DNA of 64,000 bases from Devosia aurantiaca (GCF_011058215.1 NZ_JAALFG010000001.1:377001-441000), one strand, 5' to 3'. Positions 11,572 through 22,075 are shown, numbered from the stretch's first letter. Program-made: numbers and translations. Notes: generated by a model not told the origin, from the sequence alone.

Positions 11572-11586
11572 TGTCAATATCTGACA
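11572..11586. promoter_or_regulatory. Palindromic operator TGTCA-N5-TGACA
   Basis: A perfect 5-bp inverted repeat with a 5-bp spacer lies in the short divergent region between the nuclease-helicase and the WYL regulator, 24 bp before the regulator's ATG. Read on the minus strand it contains TTGACA, a consensus -35 hexamer pointing toward the nuclease-helicase; the matching -10 is weak. WYL repressors of defence islands (BrxR, CapW) bind palindromes in exactly this position. I infer that the neighbouring WYL protein binds here and shuts off the leftward set, and perhaps itself. Confidence 0.5.
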
Positions 11587-11610
11587 TAGTCTGTGACTAG
11601 GATTTGGATC

Positions 11611-12594
11611 ATGTCGTTCGCCAAGGCTCAGGACCTGATCAGGCTGGCGCGTCTGGCCGCCACGCGGCGGACGGGGATCGGCCTCGATGAGATCTGCGAG
11701 GAATTCGGTATTTCGCATCGCACGGCGCAGCGCATGACCGATGCATTGGAAACCGTGTTCACCAATGTCGAAGCGATGGATGGCGACGACCGTCGGCGGC
11801 GCTGGCGTGTTGCCGACCCCATGCTCGACCGGCTCCAGACCCGCCAAGAAACGGCGGTCGAAGCGCTGGAGATCGCCGGCCGGACGGCGCGCGGCGATGG
11901 CCGGCTACGCCACGCGGCGGCACTCGAAGACCTGCGCGACGGATTGCTGGCGCGCCTGACACCAAAGGATGCGCTGCGCACCGAGGCCGACGTCGAGGCG
12001 GTCCTGCTGGCAATGGGCTCGGTGACGCGCCCGGGCCCACGCGTCAATCTAGCTCCGGCGGTGCTCGATGCCGTGATCGAGGGACTGCGCGGCCCGTTTC
12101 GTCTGCGGCTGCGCTACCGGGACGAGGATGCGCCGGAACGGATCATCGAGCCGCACGGGCTCCTGCTGGGCCATCGCAGCTATCTGGTGGCGCGCCAGCC
12201 GGCGCGCGGTGAAGACATGCTGAACTTTCGCATGGACCAGATTTTGAGCGCCCAGACCATCGATGAGAGCTTTAGCCTGATGCCCGGCTTTTCGCTGGAG
12301 GAATATGCAGCGCAATCCTTCGGGGTCTATCAGGACCCCGCCCAATATGGCGAAGTCATTTGGCGTTTTGCGCCACACGCAGCTGCAAGGGCGGCCGAGT
12401 TCTGTTTTCACCCAAAGCAAACCGTTGATTTTCTGGACGATGGCAGTCTTCTCGTACGATTCTGTGCTTCGGGTTGGGTGGAGATGGCGTGGCACCTCTA
12501 TCAGTGGGGTGATGCTGTCGAAGTATTAGAACCCCAGGGATTACGTGATCTGGTGGCACATAACCGAAGGAATGACTTCAATTCTCTGCCATAG
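11611..12594 (+). CDS. WYL-domain transcriptional regulator
   Basis: A 327-aa protein with an N-terminal winged helix-turn-helix (about residues 5-65, including ISHRTAQRMTDAL) and a C-terminal WYL domain with its WCX extension (residues ~145-320, around EPHGLLLGHRSYLVARQ). WYL proteins sense a ligand, often nucleic acid or nucleotide, and control transcription. The family includes BrxR and CapW, which repress phage-defence operons. The ATG at 11611 is preferred to the GTG at 11593 because it begins at the conserved helix (MSFAKAQDLIRLARLAATR). It is transcribed away from the nuclease-helicase gene across a palindrome, so I infer it controls that gene set. In the WYL motif itself the first residue is S (SYL). 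Confidence 0.85.
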   Translation: MSFAKAQDLIRLARLAATRRTGIGLDEICEEFGISHRTAQRMTDALETVFTNVEAMDGDDRRRRWRVADPMLDRLQTRQETAVEALEIAGRTARGDGRLRHAAALEDLRDGLLARLTPKDALRTEADVEAVLLAMGSVTRPGPRVNLAPAVLDAVIEGLRGPFRLRLRYRDEDAPERIIEPHGLLLGHRSYLVARQPARGEDMLNFRMDQILSAQTIDESFSLMPGFSLEEYAAQSFGVYQDPAQYGEVIWRFAPHAAARAAEFCFHPKQTVDFLDDGSLLVRFCASGWVEMAWHLYQWGDAVEVLEPQGLRDLVAHNRRNDFNSLP

Positions 12595-13363
12595 CTGTTG
12601 TCCCAGGCGGCGGGGGCTTCTACGATGGCGATGATGCCGGGCCCTTGCGATATACGCCGAGTTCCCCGGCCGTCGTCGCCTGCTCGATATGGGGCGGAGA
12701 AGGGCGGTGCTCGTGGCCACAAGCGCGACCCGCTAGTCCTTGGGTGTCACCTTGACGAGGTAGGATTCGGTTTGGGTCGAATTCTTCGTCAGGATCGAAG
12801 TCGTTTTGTCTTGAAGTGATGTGTGTCCTCGCGCCGGCGATGACACGGGCATCTATGCCGCGCTATCTGGCCGGTTGTCATGGCGCCGCATCCGGCGCAT
12901 CGGGTTCTGATTGTTCATTGGGTTACCGGAAGATGTTTTCGGAAGCCGGCCCTGAAGCCCGTCATGCGAACGGACAACGGACGCGGCGAGCAAGGCTTCC
13001 GCTTGTCGGGATGAATCGTGACGATGTCGATAGTAGCGATAAGGAACACGGCAGCACTCGGTGGCGTCTTCCCATTGAACTATGAGCGTATACTCGCGAG
13101 GTAGACCGCCCAGTAGACGACGCGATCGCGCGGCTGCCCGAAAGCGCAGGGGTAGCAGATCCGCGTTTGGTCTGGATCTCGGTCGTGCATGAACAAATAG
13201 AGAGCAATTTTAAAGATTTCAACCAGCGTGAGAGAGCCTGAATCCAGTAGGATAATCTATAGCCCGACATGTTTTTGGGCACGTCATCTCTTTGGGAGCA
13301 ATCAACTATTGCAAAGCGGTCATTTCCGAACGACCGTAGATCGAACACTTGGGGGCAAAATTC
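12595..13363. other. Gene-poor gap between the two island modules
   Basis: About 770 bp without a supported gene. Open frames on both strands here have no start with a ribosome site. The best is a minus-strand stretch (about 13253 to 13080) reading RDPDQTRICYPCAFGQPRD, with only an internal ATG. It could be the tail of a decayed gene. The gap marks a boundary between module A and module B and may reflect two separate insertions. Confidence 0.4.
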
Positions 13364-16300
13364 ATGCAGATTACGACCTGCGGGCGAGGCGTGCACATAC
13401 GCGAGGTTGTTGGCATTGACCGTCTGCGGAAGCTGCCTAATGAATGGTACGGGTTCACCAATCTTGATCTTGCTACCGGGAGGGGGCGATCGCGAGAGAT
13501 CGATCTTGTGCTGGTCTCCGAAGACCGTATTTTCCTAATCGATCTCAAAGATTGGCATGGTCGTATAGAGAGCGACGGCAGCGGAAACTGGATACATAAC
13601 GGCAGGGATACCGGGCCGTCCCCGGTTAGCAAGATCCATGCAAACGCAAAGGCGGTCGGGCAACTTCTAACGGAACACCTGAAGCGTCACATGAAAGGCG
13701 AGATAGTTCCGCGGGTAATCGGACTGGTAGTCGTGACCGGCAAGGCAGACACGACAGGCATCTCAGAAACGGAGAAGGGATCCGTTTTCACCGACGAGCA
13801 ATTTATCTCGGCGGTCAGTAAGACCGGCACGCGGATCGAAACATTCGGAAAAGTAGCTATTTCATCGCATGGCTTTCTCACGGAAAAAGTCTGGAAAGAC
13901 CAACTCAGCAAATTCTTCAACGCTAGAACCGGTCCGATTGTCCCCGGCAGACGTCGATACAACAACTTCGTCGCCAACTCTGACGATGCTACCTTTCAGC
14001 ACCCGGGCAAGATTTATAGCGAGTACGATGCGGTAGACGAAAACGCAGCCCAGACCCTCGGGACTTTACGTATCTGGGATTTCACCAAAGCCGACACGCG
14101 TTTCCAGAACGACGAGGCCCGTCAGGAAGTCGCAGGCCGTGAACGTAGTGTCGTAGAATATCTGAAAGACCGTAGCGAGGCGTGTGAAAACGCAATTCTG
14201 CACCCGCGGGCCGAAGATCCCGAGAGGGGGTGGCATACTGGGAGATTTTTGATCGGCGTCAGCGCCTGCGGCGTCTATCCGAATTTGTAACGTCGGAAAA
14301 TTCACACCTGGCGCGTGACCATAGGATCGAACTGGCACGCCAACTCATAGCCAGGGTGGCAGCGCTCCATGCTGCCGACGCTGCCCATCTCGATTTGGGA
14401 GGCCATAGTATATGGCTTGAGTCTCCCTCAACGGTGAAGCTGTCCCACCTGATGGCAGCGAAGTTTCCACAAGTCGAATCCCTTGGGGAGCGAAGGTACC
14501 AATTCCTCGCTAGCGCAAAGCTCCCCGAGGACGTGCTTGGTGGCGAAAACATCCCGAAGCGCAGGGACGTCTTTCTCGTGGCAGCAGCAGTGCACTGGCT
14601 GCTGATGGGCGTTCAACCTGCCAGGGACAGCGGGGAGGATATGCCTTTCGAGTGGGACCCTTCCATCGACGCAGATGGCAAATTCGCGTCTCTGCACCGA
14701 TGGCTAGAACGCTGTCTATCGCTTGACCCCAACGACAGATTTGCTGATGCCCAATTGGCATTGGATGCGTTCAACTCGGCTACTGCCGACCGACCTAATT
14801 CTGCGGAGGTAATCAGGGGACTGGAGAGGTTCCGGGAGACGTATCGTTCGCAGAGACAACTGTTTTCTGCTTTTCCCGAGATCAAGATGCTCAAAGAAAG
14901 CGACAGGGTCGACATCTGGAAAAGCGAAGATGCAGAAGGCCTTCCGGTTCTGGTCAAGCTATGGAAGAGGGCCGCTTGGGGTGACCAGACCCGAGAAGGT
15001 CCCCGCATTCTCGACTTCCTGTCCAACGCACACGAAATGCAGCTGTCCCCCTTGATGGATGTGCAGCGATCCAAGGTGCATACTGGCTCGGCGACGCTAT
15101 GGCCATCATCCAGCGCTGGGTTGACGGCAGCGTACTAACGGATGCTCGCGAAGAAGGCCGCTTCCATGGTCAGCAGGTGCAATCGATCGAGTTCTGCCTG
15201 TCGCTTGCCATTACAGTGAAGTCGATCCATGACGCCGGTATCACACACGGCGACATCAAGCCTCAGAACATAATCGTGGCAGAGGACGGCGCCCCCGTTC
15301 TGATCGACATCCTCGACTTCCAGGCCAGTGACGACGGTGAGCCAAGCAATACGGCCTATTCGCCCGCATCCGGCGGTCGACTCGAGCGAGATCGCTTCGC
15401 GGTTACAAAAATCACGGAAGAGGTATTAGCCGAGGCGGGTCTTGATGCATCGGTGGCAGCCAAGATCTCAGCTGCCCTCGATAGTTGCCGAGACACCGTG
15501 CCTGAAAACGGCACGCTTCTTCCGTTGATGGAGGCGCTCGAACTAGCTTTGCTTCCACAGCTCGAAGAAGCAGCGGCACGTCAGTTGACGATTCAGGTGC
15601 CTGGAATATCGCCAGGTCCCCTGCTGTCGGACGAGGGAAAGTTCTATGTGCGGAAGGGAGCTGTGAACCGGTCGAGCCTCTTCATACGTGGCGCGTGCGA
15701 AGAACTGGAAATCTTCCTGGATGATCGAATGCGTCCTCTCCGCGCGCGGCGGTGCACGATCGATCAGAAGCAGATAAGTCGACTGGCGAGGTTTGAGTTC
15801 ATGCAATTCGAGGCTGAGATAGAAATATCCAGCTCGGTGGCCCCTAACTTTACCGATATCGGCTTTCTCCTCGCTGATGAGGCCTTCCTGTCCAATTGGG
15901 GTAACCAGGCTACCAAGGGTATCGATACCGCCGCAGGAGAGGAGATACCCGAAGCCCAGCCAGAGCCTACCTTCGATGACACGGCTTATGATGCCTTCAA
16001 TGACAGCCAAGCCGCAGTAGCAATTCCTAAGCTGCCAACCGTCGATATACGGCGGCTATGGCAGTCACTCATCACGGCAGAGAGTGATCTTACCACCGAT
16101 GGCGTGGCAGCGGCCGACAGCGGGTTCAATCGCGATCTCAAGCGGCATATCGTGCCTTTCGAGCTAACAAGCGGGACATTCGACTTCAACCGAAACGATC
16201 GCGTTGGTGTCGAGAGACTCGATCGCAAAGGCGCCTGGCAACGTATAGGTGAACTCGATATCGCCAGGTCGAAACCCGATCGGGTTTTCATCGATGCGGC

Positions 16301-18303
16301 GGACTGGACTACGACCGGCAACGCTGCTCTCGTGAATGAAGAGCAGCGCCTGCGCTTCATCAGCCACTTCGAAATTCAAAGCCTACGACGTAGGGAATCT
16401 GCAATCAGTCGGACATTGAGTGGGCAGGCTCGTATAAAATCGATCCCAACTCTATTCGAGCCCAAGACCGAATTTCGTCCGGCATCTCTGGATCTTGCGG
16501 TGAGCGATGAAGATCTTGCTCGCTACGGATTGAACCAGGATCAGAGAGAGGCTTTCAGAAAGGTTGTTTCCGTGCGCCCCTTGGGCGCTTTACAAGGTCC
16601 TCCAGGGACAGGGAAGACCCTCTTCATCGCCGCCCTTACGCACTTCGCGCTCACGCGTGGCCTGGCAAAAAATATCCTCCTGGCCAGCCAATCCCATGAG
16701 GCCGTCAACAATGCCGCCGAAGCGGTGCTAAGGCTATTCGCAAACCAGGATGAGCAACCCAGCATTCTTCGCGTCGGTAACGAAGGCGTGGTCTCCGGAC
16801 GGCTGATGCCATTTCATACGGACCGACTGGAACAGCTCTACAAGGATCGCTTTGGTGCCGAGTTTCGTGACCGAATGAGGTTAGCAGGTAGAGCTCTTGG
16901 AATTCCATTGCCTGTAGTGGAAGCGATGATCGACATCGAGGTGCACATGCGACCTGTCGCCGAGAGGATCTTAAAGTTACGGGAGCAGCCAGAGCCGGAA
17001 GATGAACGGATAAACAGCTTGTCGAACACCCTGGAGGCTCTCGGCGAGAGCGTAGCCGGAGCGGACGTCCTGTTGTTTGAGGAGGATCCGCTTCAGGTGC
17101 TAGACGACACCTTGCGGGCTGTGGTTGACCGTCTGCCAGCAAACGAGCGTCCAGCGCCCGAAAGGATCGGCAGGATGCGGTCCGTGTTCAACTTAGCAAA
17201 AGACTTCGTCGGTAGCGTATCTACGCAGCAGCGAGGCTACGAAGCATTCCTGGCCGGTACTCGGCAGATCGTTGCCGGGACATGCGTCGGGCTTGGTCGC
17301 ACGTCTTTAGGTCTTACCACTACCCCCTTCGATCTCGTCATCATAGACGAGGCTGCACGTTGTACCGCAAGCGAGTTGGCGGTCCCCATGCAGTCAGGGC
17401 GGTGGGTGGTGTTGGTTGGCGACCATGCGCAGTTGGAGCCCCAGCACCCCGCCACCGTCGTGTCGAAAGTCGCGAGCGAACTCGGCACCTCGGAACTCGC
17501 GGTTGTGCAAGCGATTTCGAGCGCCTATTCGAGAATGGTTATGGCAAGTCGGCAGGCGCCAGGCTCAAGACCCAATATCGCATGCTTCCTCCGATCGGGC
17601 AGGTTGTTTCGGAAACATTCTATGAAGGGATGCTTGAAGCTGGACGGACCACGCCTGAAGTAAATCCGGAAGTACTGCCCGAGGGCTTGGAACAGCCGCT
17701 CACCTGGATAACCACCGACTCGTTGGGCGCTGCCGGCGAAGAGCGTACCGAAAGCACTGGTACCAGCAGGATAAATCCGGCGGAAGCCGATTGTATCGTT
17801 GCGCTTCTGAAGGAATGGTCGGCAACCGCTTCTTTTATAGAATGGATCGCGGAGCAAACGAAGCATGCCCACGTGATAGGCGTGATCTGTATGTATGCAG
17901 CGCAACGGGATCTCATCCGTAGGAAGATCCAGGCGGCTAACCTACCTGAAGCATTTCGCCGCACTATCAAGATCGACACTGTCGATAGTTACCAAGGCAA
18001 GGAAAATCCGATCGTGGTCCTTTCGCTTGTCCGCAATAATGTCTCGGGCCAAGCCGAGCGAGGGCTAGCCACCATAAAGCCAGGCTTTTGCAGCGCCCGA
18101 ACCGCATCAACGTTGCTGTTAGTCGAGCCATGGATCGCTTGATTATCGTTGGCGCGAAATCCCGTTGGCAAGTCGGTAGTCCGATGCAACGGCTGTCAGA
18201 AGCAGTAGAGGATCGCTTCAGCGCCGGAGATGCTCAGGTGATCTCGGCGTCGGCGCTGCTGGGGACGTTGGCGACCGGCGAGATGCGGTCAAGGAAGCGG
18301 TAG
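13364..18303 (+). CDS. NERD-pseudokinase-kinase-UPF1 helicase fusion
   Basis: Restored length is 1,647 aa. Residues 1 to ~180 form a NERD nuclease-like domain with E45-I-D47 and D60-L-K62. Next comes a kinase fold whose catalytic loop reads HLDLGGHSIWL and whose DFG position reads LSHLM, so it is probably inactive. A second kinase follows, with a VAIK-type lysine (VLVKLW), HGDIKPQN near residue 630 and a retained metal-binding aspartate. The C-terminal ~600 residues are an SF1 UPF1-like helicase: GPPGTGKT, IIDEAA, GDHAQLEPQ, DSYQGKE and NVAVSRA. Four single missing bases break the frame: 14226-14230, 15075-15076, 17503-17506 and 18086-18089. The ATG at 13364 follows GGGGG by 8 bp. Kinase-helicase fusion recalls Mokosh MkoA; NERD plus two kinase folds recalls PglW. 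Defence is inferred. Confidence 0.8.
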
Positions 18304-18310
18304 CCACGGC

Positions 18311-19798
18311 ATGATCACGCAAACAAGAGCTATCCTGTCTCTGACGGGGCTATTGAAACCAGAGGAAGATAAGGATCTCGAACTAGCGAGCTACGATGTA
18401 CTTCTTCCTTGCCGCCGGTTCGATGTCGATCACAAGGTAGCTGTCCTCGGTCGAGTGTCCCTCACCGCCGAGTTCTTGTTGCGATTGGTGAAATCGGTAG
18501 ATGGGATCGACGAGAATGAGGCTGCCTTGTTCTTCGGCTTTGGTTTGAGGGACATGTCGTTCGTTCTCGCGGAGGTCGCGGGGCTGGGATACGTCGAGCG
18601 GCGAGAAGGTAGGCTTTGGATTACCCCTTCGGGTATGAGCCTTTTTATGGAAGGATCGGACGAACCGAAGATATTCGATGTGGAAGCGCGGCGTGAGAAT
18701 GTCGGTTTCGACCTCATCTCCCTTGCCTATGAACATCATCGAGGCCTCGATGACTTCTCGAGGGCTCTTCCAGAGTTGCCACTCCTACAGCCTGAGCGTG
18801 CCAGCGCCGCGGCTGCCAACATCTACTCAGCCTTCCGGAGATCGTATCCGGAGATTGCCAGCAGAAGGGACAAGGCTGCGTTCGACAAACGATCGCTCTA
18901 CTCGATTGATCATGTGACTCCGGGAGATCGCTTTTCAAGCTCGGTGAAGTTGACCATCAAGTCCACTGGGCTCCGTCCTTGGGCAGGTGTGGCTGATCTA
19001 AGCGAATGGCGCAACGAGGTCGAACAGGAAGACCGCCCCGAGGTGTTGGACGCCGTGGCAGCTTTCGTTGATGACCTCTCCGTCACCCAGAGAAGTGGAG
19101 ATCGGGAAGCCTATGAGGTGCTCATATCGCTAGCTCCTGAGTTCCTCAAGGAATTCGTCCGCAAGAGCGGCCTAGCAGTCGATCAGTATTATCGCGAAAC
19201 CTTCAACCGTGTTGGCGAAGTGCGGTCGAACCGTCAGACCATCGCATTTGTCGGGTCTCTTTTTACTCGCGACAACGTGCGGAAGCTTACCGAGGCATAC
19301 AGCATAGCACTTCGGTCAAGGTCACGACCGTCGACCTTGCTGTGGCTGATGCCCATTGTGAAGCATTGGGGCGCGACGAAAACACTCCCTGAGTTGCTAA
19401 GGATGATGGCGTCGCGAAACGGAACCGATAACAACACTGACCGTCCAGCGGCCACTGTTGGATTGGTGTCAAATTGGCCCGATGCGCACATCAAAAAGGC
19501 GTTCGTTCAGGTCTGCAAAAGCGAGGCGCCAGCTTTCCCCCAAACCCTTGAACTTCTAATAATTCCTGGTGTCCTGGTCGCGGCGTCAGTCCACGCTCCC
19601 ATTGGGTCCAGGGCCGGCCTGCCGGTACCTTTGGGTTTCATCAGTTTCGATCCCCGTGTAGTCGAGCGAGCATCGGAATATGTCGGGCACTCGTTGCACA
19701 GGTACGTCAAGGAAGACACGCTTGAACGTAGAATTCGCGAAGACTTGGCACGTACAACCGCGGATGAGGGTGAAATGAGAAGCTCAGTCCCGGAATGA
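18311..19798 (+). CDS. Unrecognised winged-helix partner protein
   Basis: A 495-aa intact protein whose family I do not recognise. Residues ~65-120 look like a winged helix (MSFVLAEVAGLGYVERREG, then ITPSGMSLF), suggesting DNA or RNA binding or protein contact. The middle is rich in charged helices. The C-terminal part holds a conserved-looking hydrophobic block (LLIIPGVLVAASVHAP, then VPLGFISFDPRVV). The HAP segment sits where an HxK box might be expected if the fold were PLD-like, but the lysine is absent, so I do not call it a nuclease. It begins 7 bp after the NERD-kinase-helicase gene and is surely in the same operon. It is likely a substrate of the kinase or the second subunit of the system. 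Confidence 0.7.
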   Translation: MITQTRAILSLTGLLKPEEDKDLELASYDVLLPCRRFDVDHKVAVLGRVSLTAEFLLRLVKSVDGIDENEAALFFGFGLRDMSFVLAEVAGLGYVERREGRLWITPSGMSLFMEGSDEPKIFDVEARRENVGFDLISLAYEHHRGLDDFSRALPELPLLQPERASAAAANIYSAFRRSYPEIASRRDKAAFDKRSLYSIDHVTPGDRFSSSVKLTIKSTGLRPWAGVADLSEWRNEVEQEDRPEVLDAVAAFVDDLSVTQRSGDREAYEVLISLAPEFLKEFVRKSGLAVDQYYRETFNRVGEVRSNRQTIAFVGSLFTRDNVRKLTEAYSIALRSRSRPSTLLWLMPIVKHWGATKTLPELLRMMASRNGTDNNTDRPAATVGLVSNWPDAHIKKAFVQVCKSEAPAFPQTLELLIIPGVLVAASVHAPIGSRAGLPVPLGFISFDPRVVERASEYVGHSLHRYVKEDTLERRIREDLARTTADEGEMRSSVPE

Positions 19799-20094
19799 CG
19801 TCTGTTCCCCTGTGAACGGCAAAGCATGGTGGCTGTCGCGGGGGAACTCTATCGAGGCAGTTCGCCTAGTGTGGTTGCGGGAGAGCAATCGACCTGCGGG
19901 CATGGAGAAGATCTCTAGAGCAAGAGAGCTTTCATGAACTAAAAAGACCGAGATACGGTAGATTGCGCTTCACGACGACCTTCGAATGCAACCACCGTGA
20001 AGCGACCAGTTGCTCATACCTTGGCAATTAAGTCGATTGTCTCATCGCTTGCCACTAACGGTTTTTCCTCGATCTCATCGAACCATTGGTCCAG
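19799..20094. other. Gap with no visible gene
   Basis: About 300 bp after the module B operon. I see no supported gene, and no strong hairpin plus T-run that would serve as a terminator. Confidence 0.35.
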
Positions 20095-20304
20095 CTACAT
20101 GACATCTGATGCTGCGTCCTCTTGATTGCTCTTTGGTGCTCGAAGCTCGGCCAGCATCAACCGGCATGTAGCTTCGCCCTCGTCGTCGGCCTGCTCTTCT
20201 CTTCGGTACGGAGCGATGCGCCGGAAGTAGGCAAGCTTCTTCTCGAAATGGGGGATCAGATTCTTGCGCTCGGGATCGACGACTGGAACCTGCATCAGCA
20301 CCAA
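20095..20304 (-). CDS. Hypothetical small protein or gene tail
   Basis: A short charged frame (up to 69 codons) containing VVDPERKNLIPHFEKKLAYF and YRREEQADDEGEATCRLML. Its composition looks coding, but there is no ribosome site at the TTG or ATG starts (20304, 20295). It directly follows the nuclease-like remnant in another frame, so it may be the tail of that same broken gene. No function can be assigned. Confidence 0.3.
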   Translation of the reverse strand: MVLMQVPVVDPERKNLIPHFEKKLAYFRRIAPYRREEQADDEGEATCRLMLAELRAPKSNQEDAASDVM

Positions 20305-20625
20305 AACTCCTCGCCACTGGGCCAGCGACGGGCCAGCACTTCGGAGATGAGCATGTCACCGACATCGGCGCCGTTGATCCTGATCGTCGCCAGGGTTCGG
20401 TCATCGCGATCGGCGCCGAAGGTCACCGAATGCGTTCTATAGAGCTTGTTGACCTTCGTGACCAATTCCTTCGTGCCCGCGCACGCCAGTCCTTCATCTC
20501 CTTGGCGTAGTTCTCCACTCCGTCGCGAGAGCCGTCATGATTTCCGGCAGCCGTGAAGATGCGTTCAACTTTGCAGACAGTCACTTTGGATACTGACGAA
20601 ACTGACGCTGCCGAGTTTTGCTCAC
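20290..20625 (-). pseudogene. Remnant resembling a thermonuclease (SNase)
   Basis: Reading leftward, one frame gives RTLATIRINGADVGDMLISE followed by VLARRWPSGEEFWC and a stop. This closely resembles the C-terminal half of staphylococcal-nuclease-type proteins of rhizobia (TLA-R-NG-DVG-LI-EGLARRW). In another frame just upstream lies IFTAAGNHDGSRDGVENYA, which has a GNHD box like metallophosphatases but no surrounding domain. No start codon is evident and the pieces are in different frames. I infer a decayed chromosomal or mobile gene between the module B operon and the right-hand integrase. The SNase resemblance is by pattern only. Confidence 0.35.
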
Positions 20626-20627
20626 TA

Positions 20628-22075
20628 CTATCGGGGCGTCACTGCTTCCGGTTCGAAAATCGGTGAGCCATCGAGCGGGGGAAGCTTGACCCTGCGAATT
20701 GCCTTGCGTGCAGCAACCATTTCTGGGCCTTCAGAATAGTGGCCCAGGGTCATGCCTTTGCGGGTATGCCCGACAATGGCCGCGATCGTTGCATCGGGTG
20801 TTCCAGCGCGCTCGCTCTTGGTGATGAACCAACGCCGCCACGAGTGAAAGTTCACGCGGGACCTACGCTTGCCGTCGATGACTTCGTCGACGCCGAGCTT
20901 GCGCCTATAGGTTGTGAACGCCTTGCTCGCCGCGAAGCTACGCTCCCGCCGCGGATTATCCGGGATGGGATATTCGGGGAACAGACTGTCCGTCCCATGC
21001 TTTCCTTCCAACCGCCGCTTGACGATATCCAGAAGGTCGGGGTGGATCGGAACGAACCGAACTCCGGGCTCGCGCTTCTGCGGCTTAAAGCGGAAACACT
21101 TGCCATCGATAATATCGTCGGCCCTCAGGTCCACCACGGCATCCAGCCGAGCTCCGGTCAACGCCGCGATCATCATCGCGTCCCTGAGCGCTTGGCTGCA
21201 GTCGCCCATAAGAAGTTTTGCCGCTTCGGTCTCGGTAAAGGGGCGTTCCTTGTCGCTATTCTTGGCTGTCGGCATGTGCACTTTGCCCTTATCCCAAGGA
21301 TTATCCGTGATGACCTTTTGAGCAAGGACGTACTCGAAATAGATTTTGAGCCGAGACACGTATTTCTTGGCCGTCCGAGGAGCAAGACCCTTCCGCTCTA
21401 GGGAATTGATGAAGTCCATGACCACCCAAATATCGACCTTACGGATATCGTCGCCGATCCCGCGCTCGATACAGAAAGCGGCCAGCATGACCAGAGCGCG
21501 GTCATGGTCGCCTTCGGTTCGCGGGGACACCCTCAGCCGGTTCTTTTGAAGTCCTCATCATGCTTGCCGATGGTGACCCCGCCATGGAACGCGATATCCA
21601 TGAACTGCGCAGCCAACTGCTCGCGCTCCTTGTCGTAAACCGGCAAGGTAGTCCCGGCGTTCATCTCCTTATCGTCTTGGGCTTCCCAAGCGTTCAACCG
21701 TTCGTACCGGACAGGTGCTCCAAGGATTTCCGTGACCCGATTTCCGAGGTACTCCCCAGCCAGGCTCTGATGATCCTTCACCGGATGTTCGGCGAGCACT
21801 TTGGCGATGTCGGCCGCCTCATTAAGGACACGCAACCGTTCCGCATTGCTGAACGCCTTGCCGTCGCGCTCGAAGTCACGGATCTGCTTTTTGAGCGTGG
21901 CCAGGACGTCCCATTTGAGCTCGTTGGCCACCGCGAGGCTGTCGGTGCCCAAAGATTGTTTGACCTTGGTCTTGCCCATCGCTTTCCGGAGATGGGCCGG
22001 CACGCTGAGGCTAACCCGCCACTTGCCGTTCTTCTCTTCGAGATAGCTCGTGTCGGTTGCCGAAGACCGGTTCAT
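20628..22075 (-). CDS. Island tyrosine recombinase (integrase)
   Basis: Restored length is 482 aa. The N-terminal part (WRVSLSVPAHLRKAMGKTK) is the DUF6538-like arm seen in many alphaproteobacterial integrases. The middle is the core-binding domain, and the catalytic domain has R in TGARLDAVV, HxxR in FHSWRRWF, GH in IVGHTRKG and the nucleophile Y in LGHYSEG. The frame breaks near 21536-21547, where one missing A separates DEDFKRTG from VSPRTEGDHDRALVML; adding it makes the length divisible by three. The gene begins about 130 bp from a tRNA/tmRNA-like 3' end at 22208-22224 and points into the island, the usual arrangement for an integrase beside its attachment site. Confidence 0.85.

Noticed and set aside
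12598..13396. Several 70-140 codon frames on both strands between the island modules
   Set aside because: Mutually overlapping, without ribosome sites or recognisable motifs; the best minus-strand segment (13080-13253) has no start codon.
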